Source: Candidatus Sulfotelmatobacter sp. (GTDB lineage Bacteria; Acidobacteriota; Terriglobia; Terriglobales; Acidobacteriaceae). From it: a stretch of 64,000 nucleotides of DNA. The stretch covers positions 1-64,000 of the forward strand of contig DASYBM010000008.1 of the NCBI GenBank assembly GCA_036500765.1. The letters run 5' to 3'. How positions within the stretch are numbered: position 1 is the stretch's first letter; every line of letters starts with the position of its first letter. The position numbers were made by a program, and so were the translations under genes. Below the pieces are notes generated by a model that did no database searches, was not told where the DNA came from, and was given only the letters and a program-made list of their open reading frames with translations. Of this stretch, positions 48,965-60,540 are shown in pieces.

Positions 48965-49942
48965 TTAGAGAGACGACGCAAAGTAATTCGCGCGCGGCGG
49001 CATCAGCAGCGTGAGTGCATCGGGCACGACACTAATTTCCGCAGGGAGCGTGCCCAGGAGTTCGCCATCGGCCTCCACGTAGATCCTGCGCGGCGTTCGG
49101 GATGAGTTCCGCTGGGGCATATACGTGCAGGCGACGCTCGTGCTGTGAGCAAGATCAATGCCGGGAACCGAACAGCGCAGACGCAGCAGGCCGCGAGTCA
49201 CGTATGCCAGATAAGCCAGGCGACTGGCAGTCCGGCAGAAAACCAGACGGTTGTCGTTCCGGTCGAGAGACGCTCCGGGAGCAAGTTCTTGCAGCACTCC
49301 ACCGAAGTTGCGGATGCGGACGGCCATCAGTTCGGTGACTTCGGCGCGATGGATCGAGTCCGATCCGGCTTCCATGTACTCGGCGACAAAGCGCGTCATG
49401 GGATAGTTAAACCAAAGCTGCCAGGCTTTGGCATAGTAGGCGCCCATGCCCATGCGCTGCTTGGTTCCGGTATGAAGCTTGTAGAAGAGGTGCGCGTCGG
49501 CGCCGATTCCCGCGGCGACCAGAAAATATCGCGATCCAGGATTTCCATTGAGATCGGCGAAGTTAACGCGGCCAAGCGGGATGCGGCGCGGCACGGCATG
49601 CAGCGACGCCTGGGCTGCCTCGACTACTTTGAGTGGAAGTTGAATGTCGTGAGCCAGGGCATTCGCCGTCCCCAGGGGCAAGATAGCCAATGCCGCGGGC
49701 GAGTGGGCGACGACTTGGGCGATGTTGTGAATGGTGCCGTCGCCACCGCAGGCAAAAATGGTATCGCAACCGCATTCGATGGCCCGGCGGGTTTCTTCCA
49801 CTCCATGACGGGTCGACTCGGTGGGAACCAGCTCCGCGTCTACGCCCGCTACTCTCAGGAGAGCGAGGGCGGATTCCAATTCTCGCCGGCGTTGATGGCT
49901 GCCGCCGGAATCCGGATTGTAGAGCAATGCAGCCTTGCGCAT
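48965..49942 (-). CDS. Diacylglycerol kinase-family lipid kinase
   Basis: A protein of 325 residues. N-terminal ATP-binding domain with ALLYNPDSGGSHQRR, the signature FACGGDGTIHNIAQVV and ILPLGTANALAHDIQLP; the C-terminal beta domain has VAAGIGADAHLFY and IRNFGGVLQELAPGASLDD-like LDRNDNRLVF. It phosphorylates a lipid such as diacylglycerol, or a sphingoid base. Same strand as the YdjM-like gene 86 bases downstream. The 318-base gap 49943-50260 beyond its start holds no clear gene. Confidence 0.93.
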   Translation of the reverse strand: MRKAALLYNPDSGGSHQRRRELESALALLRVAGVDAELVPTESTRHGVEETRRAIECGCDTIFACGGDGTIHNIAQVVAHSPAALAILPLGTANALAHDIQLPLKVVEAAQASLHAVPRRIPLGRVNFADLNGNPGSRYFLVAAGIGADAHLFYKLHTGTKQRMGMGAYYAKAWQLWFNYPMTRFVAEYMEAGSDSIHRAEVTELMAVRIRNFGGVLQELAPGASLDRNDNRLVFCRTASRLAYLAYVTRGLLRLRCSVPGIDLAHSTSVACTYMPQRNSSRTPRRIYVEADGELLGTLPAEISVVPDALTLLMPPRANYFASSL

Positions 49943-50140
49943 AAGTTTCTTGGAGTAGCGTTGAGTGACCGTTTGAAGCCGTTCGCCGAAAGTGGATTGT
50001 ACTTGACGCGAGCGGACACAGAGAGGTTCTTCAGTGTGCCAGGTTTACTCAGGGTGAGCCCCACTCCACATACCGAAGGTATCTTTCTGGAGCAACAGGT
50101 GGCCTAAACATGGACAAGCAACTCAGGCATCAGTGCCGAC

Positions 50141-50188
50141 ATAAGCTTGGCAATCGCCTTGTTTTGTCATAAGCTTGGCGGCAATCGC
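50141..50188 (+). repeat. Short direct repeat ATAAGCTTGGC..CAATCGC
   Basis: Two copies at 50141-50157 and 50169-50188 in the divergent gap between the lipid kinase and a secreted TPR gene. They could be operator sites or a small duplication. Confidence 0.7.
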
Positions 50189-50260
50189 AGGGCGTGTTTT
50201 CTTCAGCCGATCCTGTCGTTGGGGCTCGAATTTCAAAATCGAATCAGGAGGGTCAACCAG

Positions 50261-51931
50261 ATGAAAATTCTGGCGCAGATGCTATGCGGTACGTTTTTGA
50301 GCGGCGCTTTGCTTTGCCTTCACGCGACGGCGCAGAATGCCGATGCCCACGGCGCTCACATGCCGAGCCATGCGGTCACGCTGGTCAGCGGACTCGGCGA
50401 TCTCCATCACCCTGTTTCCACGCACAACGCTGAGGCGCAGCAGTTCTTCGATCAGGGATTGCGCTTCATCTACGCCTTTAATCACGACGAAGCCGCGCGA
50501 TCATTTCAGCACGCGGCAGAACTTGATCCCAAGCTGGCGATAGCCTACTGGGGCGTCGCTGAAGCGGTAGGACCGAATTACAACGATCCCGCCGATCCCG
50601 AGCGTTATAAGAAGGCGCACGACGCGGCACAGAAGGCTGTGGACCTGTCCGCCGACGGTTCACCTAGCGAGCGGGCTTACATCCAGGCGATGGCCAAGCG
50701 CTTCCCTGCCGATCCTAATTCTGATCTGAAGCAAGCCGCGGAAGATTATCACGACGCGATGCGGCAGGTCTCCGCCGAATTTCCCGACGATCTCGACGCG
50801 GCCACGCTTTTCGCGGAGTCGGGTATGAACCTGCATCCCTGGGGACTCTGGCATCAGGACGGTACACCCGAAGCCGGCACGGAAGAAATCGTGGCCACGC
50901 TCGAATCGGTGATGAAGCGCGACCCCAATCATCTCGGCGCGATCCACTACTACATCCACACCGTGGAGGCGTCCAATAATCCTGAGCGCGCGCTGGCCGG
51001 GGCAAATAAACTGGCTGCGCTCGCGCCCGGCGCGGGACACATCGTGCACATGCCGGCACATGTCTACATTCGCACCGGCGACTATGATGCCGCGGTCAAG
51101 ACCAACGAACAGGCTGCCGAGGTCGATCGCGCCTACATCAAGGCGACTGGCGCGCAGGGCATTTATCCGATGATGTATTACAGCCACAACCTGCACTTCG
51201 TGGCCATGTGCGGCGCCATGAATGGACGCTACTCCGAGGCGCGCCAGAATGCAGACCTGCTGGCCGCCAACGTCGGACCGTATGTGAAAGACATGCCGCC
51301 GCTGGAGGGTTTTATGACGATCCCTATGGCGGTGGAGGTTCGCTTCCATCATTGGAACGAAATTCTGAAGATGCCGGCGCCCGACGCGAGCATGAAGACC
51401 GCGACGGTCTTCTGGCACTTTGGCCGCGGCCTGGCGCTGGCGGGAACCGGCAAAATGACGGAGGCGGAAGCGGAGTACAAGATTGTCGCCGATGCCGAAG
51501 CCGCCACACCGCCGGATGTCATCTTTCAGATGCCGATCAACAACAAGGCGAAAGACATCATGAAAATCGCCGAGGATGTCGTGGGCGCGAAGATTGCCGT
51601 CGCCAAGAAAGATAACGCCGCGGCGATCGCTATGCTTCGCGATGCGGTCGGGATTCAGGACAAGCTCAAATATGGCGAGCCGCCCGACTGGTTCTTTCCC
51701 GTGCGGGAGTCTCTGGGAGCGGCGCTGCTGCTGAACGGTGATGCAACGGCAGCGGAAAAAGTATTTCGCGAAGATCTCGACCGCAATCCGCGAAATCCTC
51801 GCTCGCTGTGGGGATTGCACCAGGCCCTGCTAAAGCAGAATCGCGACTACGACGCGGGGTTCGTTCAGAAACAGTTTGAGGCGAATTGGAAAGGCGGAGT
51901 GCAGGCGTTGAAGCTGGATGATCTGGTCTAG
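50261..51931 (+). CDS. Secreted tetratricopeptide-repeat protein
   Basis: From ATG at 50261 with AGGAGG ten bases upstream; 556 residues. Signal peptide KILAQMLCGTFLSGALLCLH to ATAQ. Then DLHHPVSTHNAEAQQFFDQGL, a typical opening of this acidobacterial TPR family, and repeated helix pairs (NHDEAARSFQHAAELDPKLAIAYW, GAIHYYIHTVEASNNPERAL, AEAEYKIVADAEA, LLLNGDATAAEKVFREDL). His-rich sites (HHPVSTHN, HIVHMPAHVYI, HNLHFVAM) hint at metal binding. Function unknown. Confidence 0.87.
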   Translation: MKILAQMLCGTFLSGALLCLHATAQNADAHGAHMPSHAVTLVSGLGDLHHPVSTHNAEAQQFFDQGLRFIYAFNHDEAARSFQHAAELDPKLAIAYWGVAEAVGPNYNDPADPERYKKAHDAAQKAVDLSADGSPSERAYIQAMAKRFPADPNSDLKQAAEDYHDAMRQVSAEFPDDLDAATLFAESGMNLHPWGLWHQDGTPEAGTEEIVATLESVMKRDPNHLGAIHYYIHTVEASNNPERALAGANKLAALAPGAGHIVHMPAHVYIRTGDYDAAVKTNEQAAEVDRAYIKATGAQGIYPMMYYSHNLHFVAMCGAMNGRYSEARQNADLLAANVGPYVKDMPPLEGFMTIPMAVEVRFHHWNEILKMPAPDASMKTATVFWHFGRGLALAGTGKMTEAEAEYKIVADAEAATPPDVIFQMPINNKAKDIMKIAEDVVGAKIAVAKKDNAAAIAMLRDAVGIQDKLKYGEPPDWFFPVRESLGAALLLNGDATAAEKVFREDLDRNPRNPRSLWGLHQALLKQNRDYDAGFVQKQFEANWKGGVQALKLDDLV

Positions 51932-51948
51932 CACGGGTCACGTAGCAA

Positions 51949-51992
51949 CAGACGCCTCGGCTGTCCCGCCAATGCCGAGGCGTCTGTCGCTA
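51949..51992. terminator. Long hairpin after the TPR gene
   Basis: CAGACGCCTCGGC and GCCGAGGCGTCTG form a perfect 13-bp stem around TGTCCCGCCAAT. No T-run follows, so it may stabilise the transcript end or be another dispersed hairpin. It could terminate transcription only with Rho. Confidence 0.55.
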
Positions 51993-52111
51993 AGTGCTTC
52001 TCTCGCTGGATCTAATATTAGGGAAGCTGTGGAGTCATTGGGCTCTATAACACTCGTCCTGCCATGGGATAAAGTATCCGGTGTTGTAACCTTCCGGTGG
52101 GAGTTCAAATT

Positions 52112-53257
52112 ATGAAATGTTTCGCAGCCGTCATCATTGCTCTATTCCTCTGTTCATCCGTCGCCGTGGGCCAATGTACGCTGCCCGGAACTCCGTCGGC
52201 CGGCACGATCGATTCTACTTTCGACGCATACGCGACGCAGAACGGCCCTGGCTGGACCGGAGCGGACGGCACGTATTCCCTGCCTTTGCCCGACGGAACG
52301 AATCTGTGGATGTGGTCTGATTCCTATATTGGAACGGTGAATCCGACCACCCGCATGCGCAGCGGCGATCTGTTCTCGGCGCACAACTCGCTGACGATTT
52401 TGAATCAGTCCACCGGATCGTGGACCACCGTCGGCTATCCGCCAAAGACGACTTCCTACTTTGCGCCCAAAAGCAAGAGCGACTGGTTCTGGCAGGGAGA
52501 CGGAATTGTCACCGAGCCGACCACGGGAACATATCAAATCAAAATCATGCTGCTGGAGTGGACCGGCGCGTTCAAGTTAGTTGGGCACTCCGTGGCAACG
52601 CTTTCGTGGCCGAGTCTCTCTATCGTTTCCATCACGCCGGTGACCGGCCTCGATACGAGCCTGGAGTGGGGAACGAAAATTCTGCAAGTCGGAAATTATT
52701 ACTACATTTATGGATTGAAAGATCCGGGAACCAATACGAAGACGCCCTACCTGGCGCGGACCACCTCCGTCAACAATCTGACCAACGCCTCGAAGTGGCA
52801 GTTCTGGAATGCAGCACAAAAGAAGTGGCTGGCGGGAGAATCGAATGCCACCGCCATGCAAGGCGTGGCCGCGGTGACACCGGAATATTCCGTCGACCCA
52901 ATGAGCTACAACGGGGGCACATTTTATCTAATGGCGGGGATGGATCCCCAGCACCCGGCATATCCGTTGTGGGACGCGGTGACGACCTGGTATTCATGCT
53001 CGCCGCAGGGACCGTGGACCAATAAGACCACCGTCTACACAACGCCAGAAGCAGGAGCCAATGGATGTAAAGTCGGCACTCTGGTCACGTACAACGCGAA
53101 GGCGCATATGGAATTTACCGATGCGGATGGAATTCTGATGTCCTACAACGTGAACGCCAACGACTCCTCCGATCTGGTTTGCGCCGATGACTACAAGCCC
53201 CGCTTCGTGCGCGTGCAGATACCGGGCGTTACCGACGCAACGGACGACGCCAGGTAG
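52112..53257 (+). CDS. Secreted beta-propeller-like protein (DUF5005-type)
   Basis: A protein of 381 residues from ATG at 52112 (KCFAAVIIALFLCSSVAVGQ signal peptide). The mature part is rich in aromatic and Asp residues in repeats: WTGADGTYSLPLPDGTNLWM, WMWSDSYIGTVNP, WFWQGDGIVTE, YYIYGLKDP, MAGMDPQHPAYPLWD. The opening with DG-(T)YS-LPDG-LW-SD matches DUF5005/five-bladed propeller domains of polysaccharide-active proteins. No catalytic acid pair can be assigned with confidence. It is likely transcribed alone. Confidence 0.75.
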   Translation: MKCFAAVIIALFLCSSVAVGQCTLPGTPSAGTIDSTFDAYATQNGPGWTGADGTYSLPLPDGTNLWMWSDSYIGTVNPTTRMRSGDLFSAHNSLTILNQSTGSWTTVGYPPKTTSYFAPKSKSDWFWQGDGIVTEPTTGTYQIKIMLLEWTGAFKLVGHSVATLSWPSLSIVSITPVTGLDTSLEWGTKILQVGNYYYIYGLKDPGTNTKTPYLARTTSVNNLTNASKWQFWNAAQKKWLAGESNATAMQGVAAVTPEYSVDPMSYNGGTFYLMAGMDPQHPAYPLWDAVTTWYSCSPQGPWTNKTTVYTTPEAGANGCKVGTLVTYNAKAHMEFTDADGILMSYNVNANDSSDLVCADDYKPRFVRVQIPGVTDATDDAR

Positions 53258-53287
53258 TTTGAGAAGACGGTTGGAACCGAACGCGTA

Positions 53288-55442
<2,155 letters not shown>

Positions 55443-55457
55443 TCCCAATTTTTTCTA

Positions 55458-55961
55458 CTATGAATATCCCTCATCGATTTCACACAGTTTCAGCGCCTCC
55501 CGCATCCTTGCCCAGGTCACATCCAGCGTTTCCGGCAGAATCCGCGTCTCCGCTACGACCGACACGAAATTCGCATCCGCCACCCATCTCGGCAGCTCGT
55601 GCATGTGAATGTGTCCCGCAATTCCAGCGCCGGCGGCCTTCCCGATATTCATCCCCAGATTAATACCGTCCGGATGATAGAGTTCGCGCAGCACCGACTC
55701 CATTTTTTGCGAAAGCGCCATCATCTCTTGCGCCGCCTCGACTGGTAGCTTGCGCAACTCATCCAAGTGAGCGTAGGGCACGATCATCACGTGACCCGGC
55801 GTATACGGATACGCGTTCAGAATGACATAGCAATTTTGCCCGCGATAGACAATGAAAACCTTCGCGTCATCTTCCTTCGGCGCGTCGCAAAACACGCACC
55901 CAGCGGCCTTTTCTGTGGAAGAGACATAGGCATACCGCCACGGGGTCCAGAGGTAATCCAT
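55458..55961 (-). CDS. HIT-family (histidine triad) hydrolase
   Basis: From ATG at 55961 (MDYLWTPWRYAYVSS) the protein has 167 residues. CVFCDAPKED holds the N-terminal zinc-type Cys pair; NAYPYTPGHVMIVPYAHLDE and the histidine triad GHIHMHELPRW complete the domain. Such proteins hydrolyse nucleoside phosphoramidates or dinucleoside polyphosphates (Ap4A), and the WTPWR start is typical of the Ap4A-phosphorylase-like HIT subfamily. It is convergent with ligA. Confidence 0.93.
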   Translation of the reverse strand: MDYLWTPWRYAYVSSTEKAAGCVFCDAPKEDDAKVFIVYRGQNCYVILNAYPYTPGHVMIVPYAHLDELRKLPVEAAQEMMALSQKMESVLRELYHPDGINLGMNIGKAAGAGIAGHIHMHELPRWVADANFVSVVAETRILPETLDVTWARMREALKLCEIDEGYS

Positions 55962-56007
55962 AGCAGGGCAGGTTAGCAGATGCACGCGGACGATGGAAAT
56001 GATCGAA

Positions 56008-56096
56008 GCAGTCAGCAGTCAGCATTTGGCACTCAGTCCATCAGTCGCGGTTTCGAACTGGCTGCATGCTGAATGCTGACTGCTGAGTGCTGAATC
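56008..56096. repeat. Inverted repeat of CAGTCAGCAGTC words
   Basis: Left arm 56008-56036 (GCAGTCAGCAGTCAGCATTT) and right arm 56062-56096 (GAATGCTGACTGCTGAGTGC) are near-complements with a 25-base spacer, in the divergent gap between the HIT gene and rpsA. Confidence 0.85.
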
Positions 56097-56135
56097 TGCG
56101 CTGAAACCTTCCTGTAACAATCGGCCGCTTTGCGT

Positions 56136-56165
56136 TTGACACTGTTCGCGCACGATTGCTATAGT
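56136..56165 (+). promoter_or_regulatory. Sigma-70-type promoter of rpsA
   Basis: TTGACA at 56136-56141 and TATAGT at 56160-56165, with an 18-base spacer. The 150-base leader before the TTG start could support autoregulation by S1, as known in other bacteria. Confidence 0.7.
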
Positions 56166-56319
56166 CGAAGAGTTCCCATTGGACGCGGGTTCTCTGTGAA
56201 AACGTCCGACAGCTGGGATTGTCCAAGCTCATTCGCCAGGGTGAGCCCACCACAACCAAACGACTCATCCAGCAGTCCGCAAAGCAGGCCCCGCATCCCG
56301 TCATCAGAGAGGCCTAACC

Positions 56320-58236
56320 TTGTTCGACGAGACCACCGCCCACAACTCCGATTCCAACTCTTCTGTCGCAACCGAAACCGAGCCGACGACAGAGCAGCAG
56401 CACCAGCCCGAAGCGACGCAGGCTGCCGCCACCACCGACCATTCCACCGAGATGCAAGCTTCTTCCGCTGTCACCGACAACACAGATAGGCTTGGGGAAG
56501 ACAAGTCTGCCGACGACAAGAGTGCGGAAGAGAAGACTGGCGAAGAGAAGTCCGCCGCCAGCGAGGACTTCGCATCTGTGCTTGAGAGTTTCACCACCGA
56601 GGCCGAAGAGGCGGTGAGTGAAGATCGCGTCATCAAGGGCACGGTGCTGAAGCTGACGGGAACGCATGTGGTCGTCGATATCGGCGCCAAGTCCGAAGGG
56701 CTGTTATCTCTGGCGGAAGTGCTCGATCACGAGGGCAAGCCGAAGTTCAAGCCCGGCGACGAGATCGATGTGATGCGCGACAAAGGCCCGTCCGAAGAAG
56801 GTTACATTAACCTCTCGCACCAGAAGGCGCAGCGCATTCACGCCTGGGAAGAAATCGAAAAGGCTTACAACGAGAAGAAGCCGATTCAAGCCGTTGTAGT
56901 TGACCGCATTAAAGGAGGGCTGACCGTCGACATTCTGGGCGCGCACGCCTTCCTGCCCGGCTCGCAAGTCGACCTGCGGCCCATCCGCAACCTCGACGGC
57001 ATGAAAGGCCAGACGCTCGAAGTTGCGGTCATCAAACTGAACAAGAAGCGCGGCAACATCGTCGTCTCCCGTAAAGACCTGCTCGAAGGCGAGCAGAACG
57101 AGAAGCGCTCCAAGACTCTCGAGCATCTGGAAGAAGGATCGGTTCTCACCGGCGTGGTCAAAAACCTCACCGAATACGGGGCGTTTGTCGATCTCGGCGG
57201 CCTCGACGGCCTGCTGCACATTACCGACATGTCCTGGGGACGCCTCACCCATCCCAAAGATCTGGTCAACGTCGGAGATCAGATTCAGGTGAAAGTGCTG
57301 AAGTACGACAAAGACAAACAGCGCGTTTCGCTGGGATTCAAGCAACTCACGCCCGACCCTTGGCTTGATGCCGAGCACCGCTATCCGGAGGGTGCACATG
57401 TGGGCGGCCGCGTCATCAGCGTCACTGACTACGGCGCGTTCGTCGAACTCGAACAAGGCATCGAAGGCCTGGTACACGTCAGCGAAATGACATGGTCGAA
57501 ACGCATGAAGCATCCGTCGAAACTGGTTAATGTCGGCGATCAGGTGGAGTGCGTGGTAATCAACGTGAATCCCACCGAGCGGCGCATCTCGCTGGGCATG
57601 CGTCAACTGGCCGCCAATCCATGGGATTCGCTCCATGAAAAGTTCCCGGTCGGAATGACGGTCGAGGGCCGGGTTCGCAACCTGACCGACTTTGGCGCAT
57701 TTATCGAAATCGAAGACGGCATTGACGGGCTGGTTCACGTCAGCAATCTGAGCTGGACCAAGCGCGTGAAGCATCCTTCGGAAGTATTGAAGAAGGGCGA
57801 TCGCGTGAAGGCGGTGGTTCTCGCGATCGAACCGGACAAGCGTCGCTTGTCGCTGGGCGTGAAGCAACTGCAACCGGATATCTGGGAATCCTTCTTCCAG
57901 ACTCACCATATCGGCGACGTGGTCCACGGCAAAGTCTTGCGTGTAGCCGCATTCGGAGCATTCGTCGAAATCGCCGAGGGCGTGGAAGGCCTATGCCACA
58001 AGTCCGAAGCCACTGACGATAACGGCCAACCAATTCATTTGGAGCCGGGCCTGGAGCACGATTTTAAGATCATCAAGATGAATCCGGAAGAAAAGAAAGT
58101 AGGACTCAGCATCCGCGCTGTCGGCGAAGAAGCCTCGCGCTCCGAAGTGGAAGCCTACAAGCAGCCGGTTTCGAGCACCAGTTCCACCATCGGCGAACTC
58201 ATCAACTGGAAACGCGCCAGCAACGAAGGCAACTAA
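56320..58236 (+). CDS. rpsA: Ribosomal protein S1 with an acidic N-terminal extension
   Basis: A protein of 638 residues from TTG at 56320 (GAGAGG upstream). Six S1 domains start near residues 105, 190, 275, 360, 447 and 534; domains 3-5 carry the typical GAFVDLGG.DGLLHITDMSW and VKVL.YD..K.RVSLG segments. S1 binds mRNA on the 30S subunit and is needed for translation of weak-Shine-Dalgarno messages, relevant here because many starts lack one. The first 95 residues are low-complexity Ser/Thr/Glu (for example TETEPTTEQQHQPEATQAAA), unlike E. coli S1, and are probably disordered. Confidence 0.95.
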   Translation: MFDETTAHNSDSNSSVATETEPTTEQQHQPEATQAAATTDHSTEMQASSAVTDNTDRLGEDKSADDKSAEEKTGEEKSAASEDFASVLESFTTEAEEAVSEDRVIKGTVLKLTGTHVVVDIGAKSEGLLSLAEVLDHEGKPKFKPGDEIDVMRDKGPSEEGYINLSHQKAQRIHAWEEIEKAYNEKKPIQAVVVDRIKGGLTVDILGAHAFLPGSQVDLRPIRNLDGMKGQTLEVAVIKLNKKRGNIVVSRKDLLEGEQNEKRSKTLEHLEEGSVLTGVVKNLTEYGAFVDLGGLDGLLHITDMSWGRLTHPKDLVNVGDQIQVKVLKYDKDKQRVSLGFKQLTPDPWLDAEHRYPEGAHVGGRVISVTDYGAFVELEQGIEGLVHVSEMTWSKRMKHPSKLVNVGDQVECVVINVNPTERRISLGMRQLAANPWDSLHEKFPVGMTVEGRVRNLTDFGAFIEIEDGIDGLVHVSNLSWTKRVKHPSEVLKKGDRVKAVVLAIEPDKRRLSLGVKQLQPDIWESFFQTHHIGDVVHGKVLRVAAFGAFVEIAEGVEGLCHKSEATDDNGQPIHLEPGLEHDFKIIKMNPEEKKVGLSIRAVGEEASRSEVEAYKQPVSSTSSTIGELINWKRASNEGN

Positions 58237-58344
58237 CGGCGCGCGCTTTTCCTCTTAATATCCGCAGCGCAGGTCGGCGGCCTCGGTTGGATCGGGGCCG
58301 CCTAAGTTCCTGCTGGCGCAGATCGCGGAAGAGGAGATGAGCCG

Positions 58345-58716
58345 ATGCCAAGTGAATCCAGGATGTTCATTCAGTTGTCCGACATTTTGGGCGTGGAATT
58401 CGAATGTCCGAAGTGCCAGGCAAAGATTCTATATCCGATCAAGCGGCACTATGACCCACTGCCGGAGGGCTGTCCGAGTTGCGGACAACTATGGTTTAAC
58501 GAAAATCCAGATCTGCCGGCCGGTCAGCCCAGGATCGTCGAGCTTGTCCAGAAGACGCTCATCAGCCTGCATAACATCTCTGAAACTGCGGCCATTCGAA
58601 CGCGAGTTCGCTTGAACATTCAGGACCTGTCTCAAGAAGAAGAAGTACCGAATGCCGAAACCAGGAAACCGGCGGAAACGGACAACAATTCTGGGGAAAA
58701 CGCCAAAGCATCATAG
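58345..58716 (+). CDS. Small zinc-ribbon protein of unknown function
   Basis: A protein of 123 residues with GAGGAG about 13 bases upstream. FECPKCQAKILYPI and EGCPSCGQLWF give a four-Cys zinc ribbon (residues about 21-46). The remainder (IVELVQKTLISLHNISETAA) is predicted helical with an acidic, disordered tail. I recognise no family. It could be a regulator or an RNA-binding accessory of the upstream rpsA, with which it may be co-transcribed, but this is only position. Confidence 0.75.
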   Translation: MPSESRMFIQLSDILGVEFECPKCQAKILYPIKRHYDPLPEGCPSCGQLWFNENPDLPAGQPRIVELVQKTLISLHNISETAAIRTRVRLNIQDLSQEEEVPNAETRKPAETDNNSGENAKAS

Positions 58717-58845
58717 TGTTTCGGCGGGCGCCAGACCGTTAGCGATTGAACCTGCGTAGCCGGGTTTCGTTTCTTGGCGTTCTTTGCTGCATTCCTTAGT
58801 TGCGATTTTAGAGCCGTTGAACTATGGCGGCGCCACGAAGAAAAA

Positions 58846-58872
58846 ACCCTTAACCGCAAAGAGCCCAAAGGT
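58846..58872. repeat. Family D copy upstream of lpdA
   Basis: AACCCTTAACCGCAAAGAGC-CCAAAGG. The rest of the 299-base gap 58717-59015 shows no gene; a TTGGCCC..TAGAAT pair near 58941-58972 may be the lpdA promoter. Confidence 0.55.
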
Positions 58873-59015
58873 ATCGAGCGCGAATTCGGGACACTATCAG
58901 ACGCTCCAGTACTAATTTAAGATCAGTGCGCTCCGCTCGATTGGCCCTTGATCCCGCCCTGTTCTAGAATCATTCGTTTGCCCTAACACATCTCTTCTTA
59001 CTGAGGATTATTGCC

Positions 59016-60431
59016 TTGCCCGATACTCTGTACGACATCGCCATCATCGGCAGCGGCCCCGCCGGATACACGGCCGCCATTCGCGCCGGCCAATACGGCC
59101 TGAAGACCGCGCTCATCGAAAAAGATGGATTCCTGGGCGGCACCTGCCTGCACGTCGGTTGCATCCCGACGAAGGCGCTGCTGTTCAATGCCGAACTCTG
59201 GGACCACCTCAAAGAAGCGAAAGAATTCGGAATCGACGGCGTCGACGCCCGCAAACTGAATTGGGCCGCGATTCAGGATCGCAAAGGAAAAATTGTGGCC
59301 AAACACGCCAAAGGCCTCGAATTCCTGATGAAGAAGAATAAGGTGCAGACCGTAAAAGGTTACGGCAAGCTCACCGGCCCGGCACAAAGCGGAGTGTTCA
59401 CAGTTGAAGTCTCAGACAATGGCAAGTCCAGCCACATCAAGGCGAAGAATGTAATTCTCGCCACCGGCTCGGAAGCCCGCATGCTGCCAGGCCTCGAGGC
59501 GAACGACCGCGTTCTCACCAACATCGAAATCTTGAGCCTGAAAGAGTTGCCGAAATCAATTGTGATCGTCGGGGCCGGCGCCGTAGGCGTAGAGTTCGCC
59601 TCGATCTACCGTTCGTTCGATTGCGAAGTCACGATCGTCGAAATGCTGCCGCGACTGGTTCCGATCGAAGATGAAGAAGTCTCGAAAGAACTGGCGCGCG
59701 TCTACCGCAAGCGCGGCATCAACTTCCACACCAGCGCGAAGGTCGACAAAGTTGAGAACACGAAGGCGGGAATCGCTGTGACCATTACCGCCGAAGGCAA
59801 GCAACAAAAGATCGAGGCCGAGAAAATCCTGATCGCCGTTGGCCGCAAGCCGCGGACGCAAAATATCGGCCTCGAGAAAACAAAAATCAAGCCCGACCGC
59901 GAATTCATCAAAACCGATTCCTGGATGCAGACCTCCGAACCCGGCATCTACGCGGTCGGTGACATCGTGCTCGGCACGCCGCAACTGGCCCACGTCGGCG
60001 CCATGGAAGCTCTCGTCGCAGTCGCGAAAATCGCCGGCAAGCCCGGCAAGCCCATCAACCCCGAGCACATTCCCGGCGCCACGTACTGCCATCCCGAAAT
60101 CGGCAGCGTCGGCCTCACCGAAACCAAAGCCCGCGAAGCCGGATACAACGTGAAGATTGGCAAGTTTCCCTTCACCGCCAACTCGCGCGCCTCGATCGTT
60201 GGCCAGCATGAAGGCTTCATCAAAATCGTCTCTGATGCAGACTACGGCGAAATTCTCGGCGTTCACATCATCGGACCCCAAGCGACCGAGTTGATCGCCG
60301 AAGCCGTCACCGCCATGGAACTCGAAGCCACTGTCGAAGACTTAATGTGGACCATCCACGCCCACCCCACGTTGGCCGAAGCCATGCTGGACGCGTCGAA
60401 CAGTGTGTATGGGATTGCAATCAACGCATGA
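59016..60431 (+). CDS. lpdA: Dihydrolipoyl dehydrogenase
   Basis: A protein of 471 residues from a TTG (CTGAGGA upstream). FAD site IAIIGSGPAGYTAAIRAGQ; redox disulphide in GGTCLHVGCIPTKALL; NAD domain IVGAGAVGVEFASIY; FAD-contact YAVGDIV; and the dimer-interface HAHPTLAEAM with the catalytic His-Glu pair. It reoxidises dihydrolipoamide in pyruvate and 2-oxoglutarate dehydrogenase complexes. lipB and pdhA follow, forming a lipoate-linked cluster. Confidence 0.97.
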   Translation: MPDTLYDIAIIGSGPAGYTAAIRAGQYGLKTALIEKDGFLGGTCLHVGCIPTKALLFNAELWDHLKEAKEFGIDGVDARKLNWAAIQDRKGKIVAKHAKGLEFLMKKNKVQTVKGYGKLTGPAQSGVFTVEVSDNGKSSHIKAKNVILATGSEARMLPGLEANDRVLTNIEILSLKELPKSIVIVGAGAVGVEFASIYRSFDCEVTIVEMLPRLVPIEDEEVSKELARVYRKRGINFHTSAKVDKVENTKAGIAVTITAEGKQQKIEAEKILIAVGRKPRTQNIGLEKTKIKPDREFIKTDSWMQTSEPGIYAVGDIVLGTPQLAHVGAMEALVAVAKIAGKPGKPINPEHIPGATYCHPEIGSVGLTETKAREAGYNVKIGKFPFTANSRASIVGQHEGFIKIVSDADYGEILGVHIIGPQATELIAEAVTAMELEATVEDLMWTIHAHPTLAEAMLDASNSVYGIAINA

Positions 60432-60432
60432 G

Positions 60433-60540
60433 AAAATTGAGTAATTGGGGAATTTAGTAATTGAGTAAATTTCAAACCCGAGAAATTAAGGTCTTGAGAT
60501 TTCAAATTATCCAATTACCAAATTTCCCAATTACTCAATG
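60433..60540. repeat. AT-rich inverted repeat between lpdA and lipB
   Basis: Left arm 60433-60475 (ATTGAGTAATTGGGGAATTT) and right arm 60499-60540 (AAATTTCCCAATTACTCAAT) agree at about 36 of 42 bases as inverted copies. The right arm runs into the lipB start codon and belongs to the same family as that at 25228-25311. Confidence 0.9.

Noticed and set aside
51949-51992. Classical Rho-independent terminator
   Set aside because: The stem is perfect but no T-run follows; it is listed with low confidence only as a hairpin.
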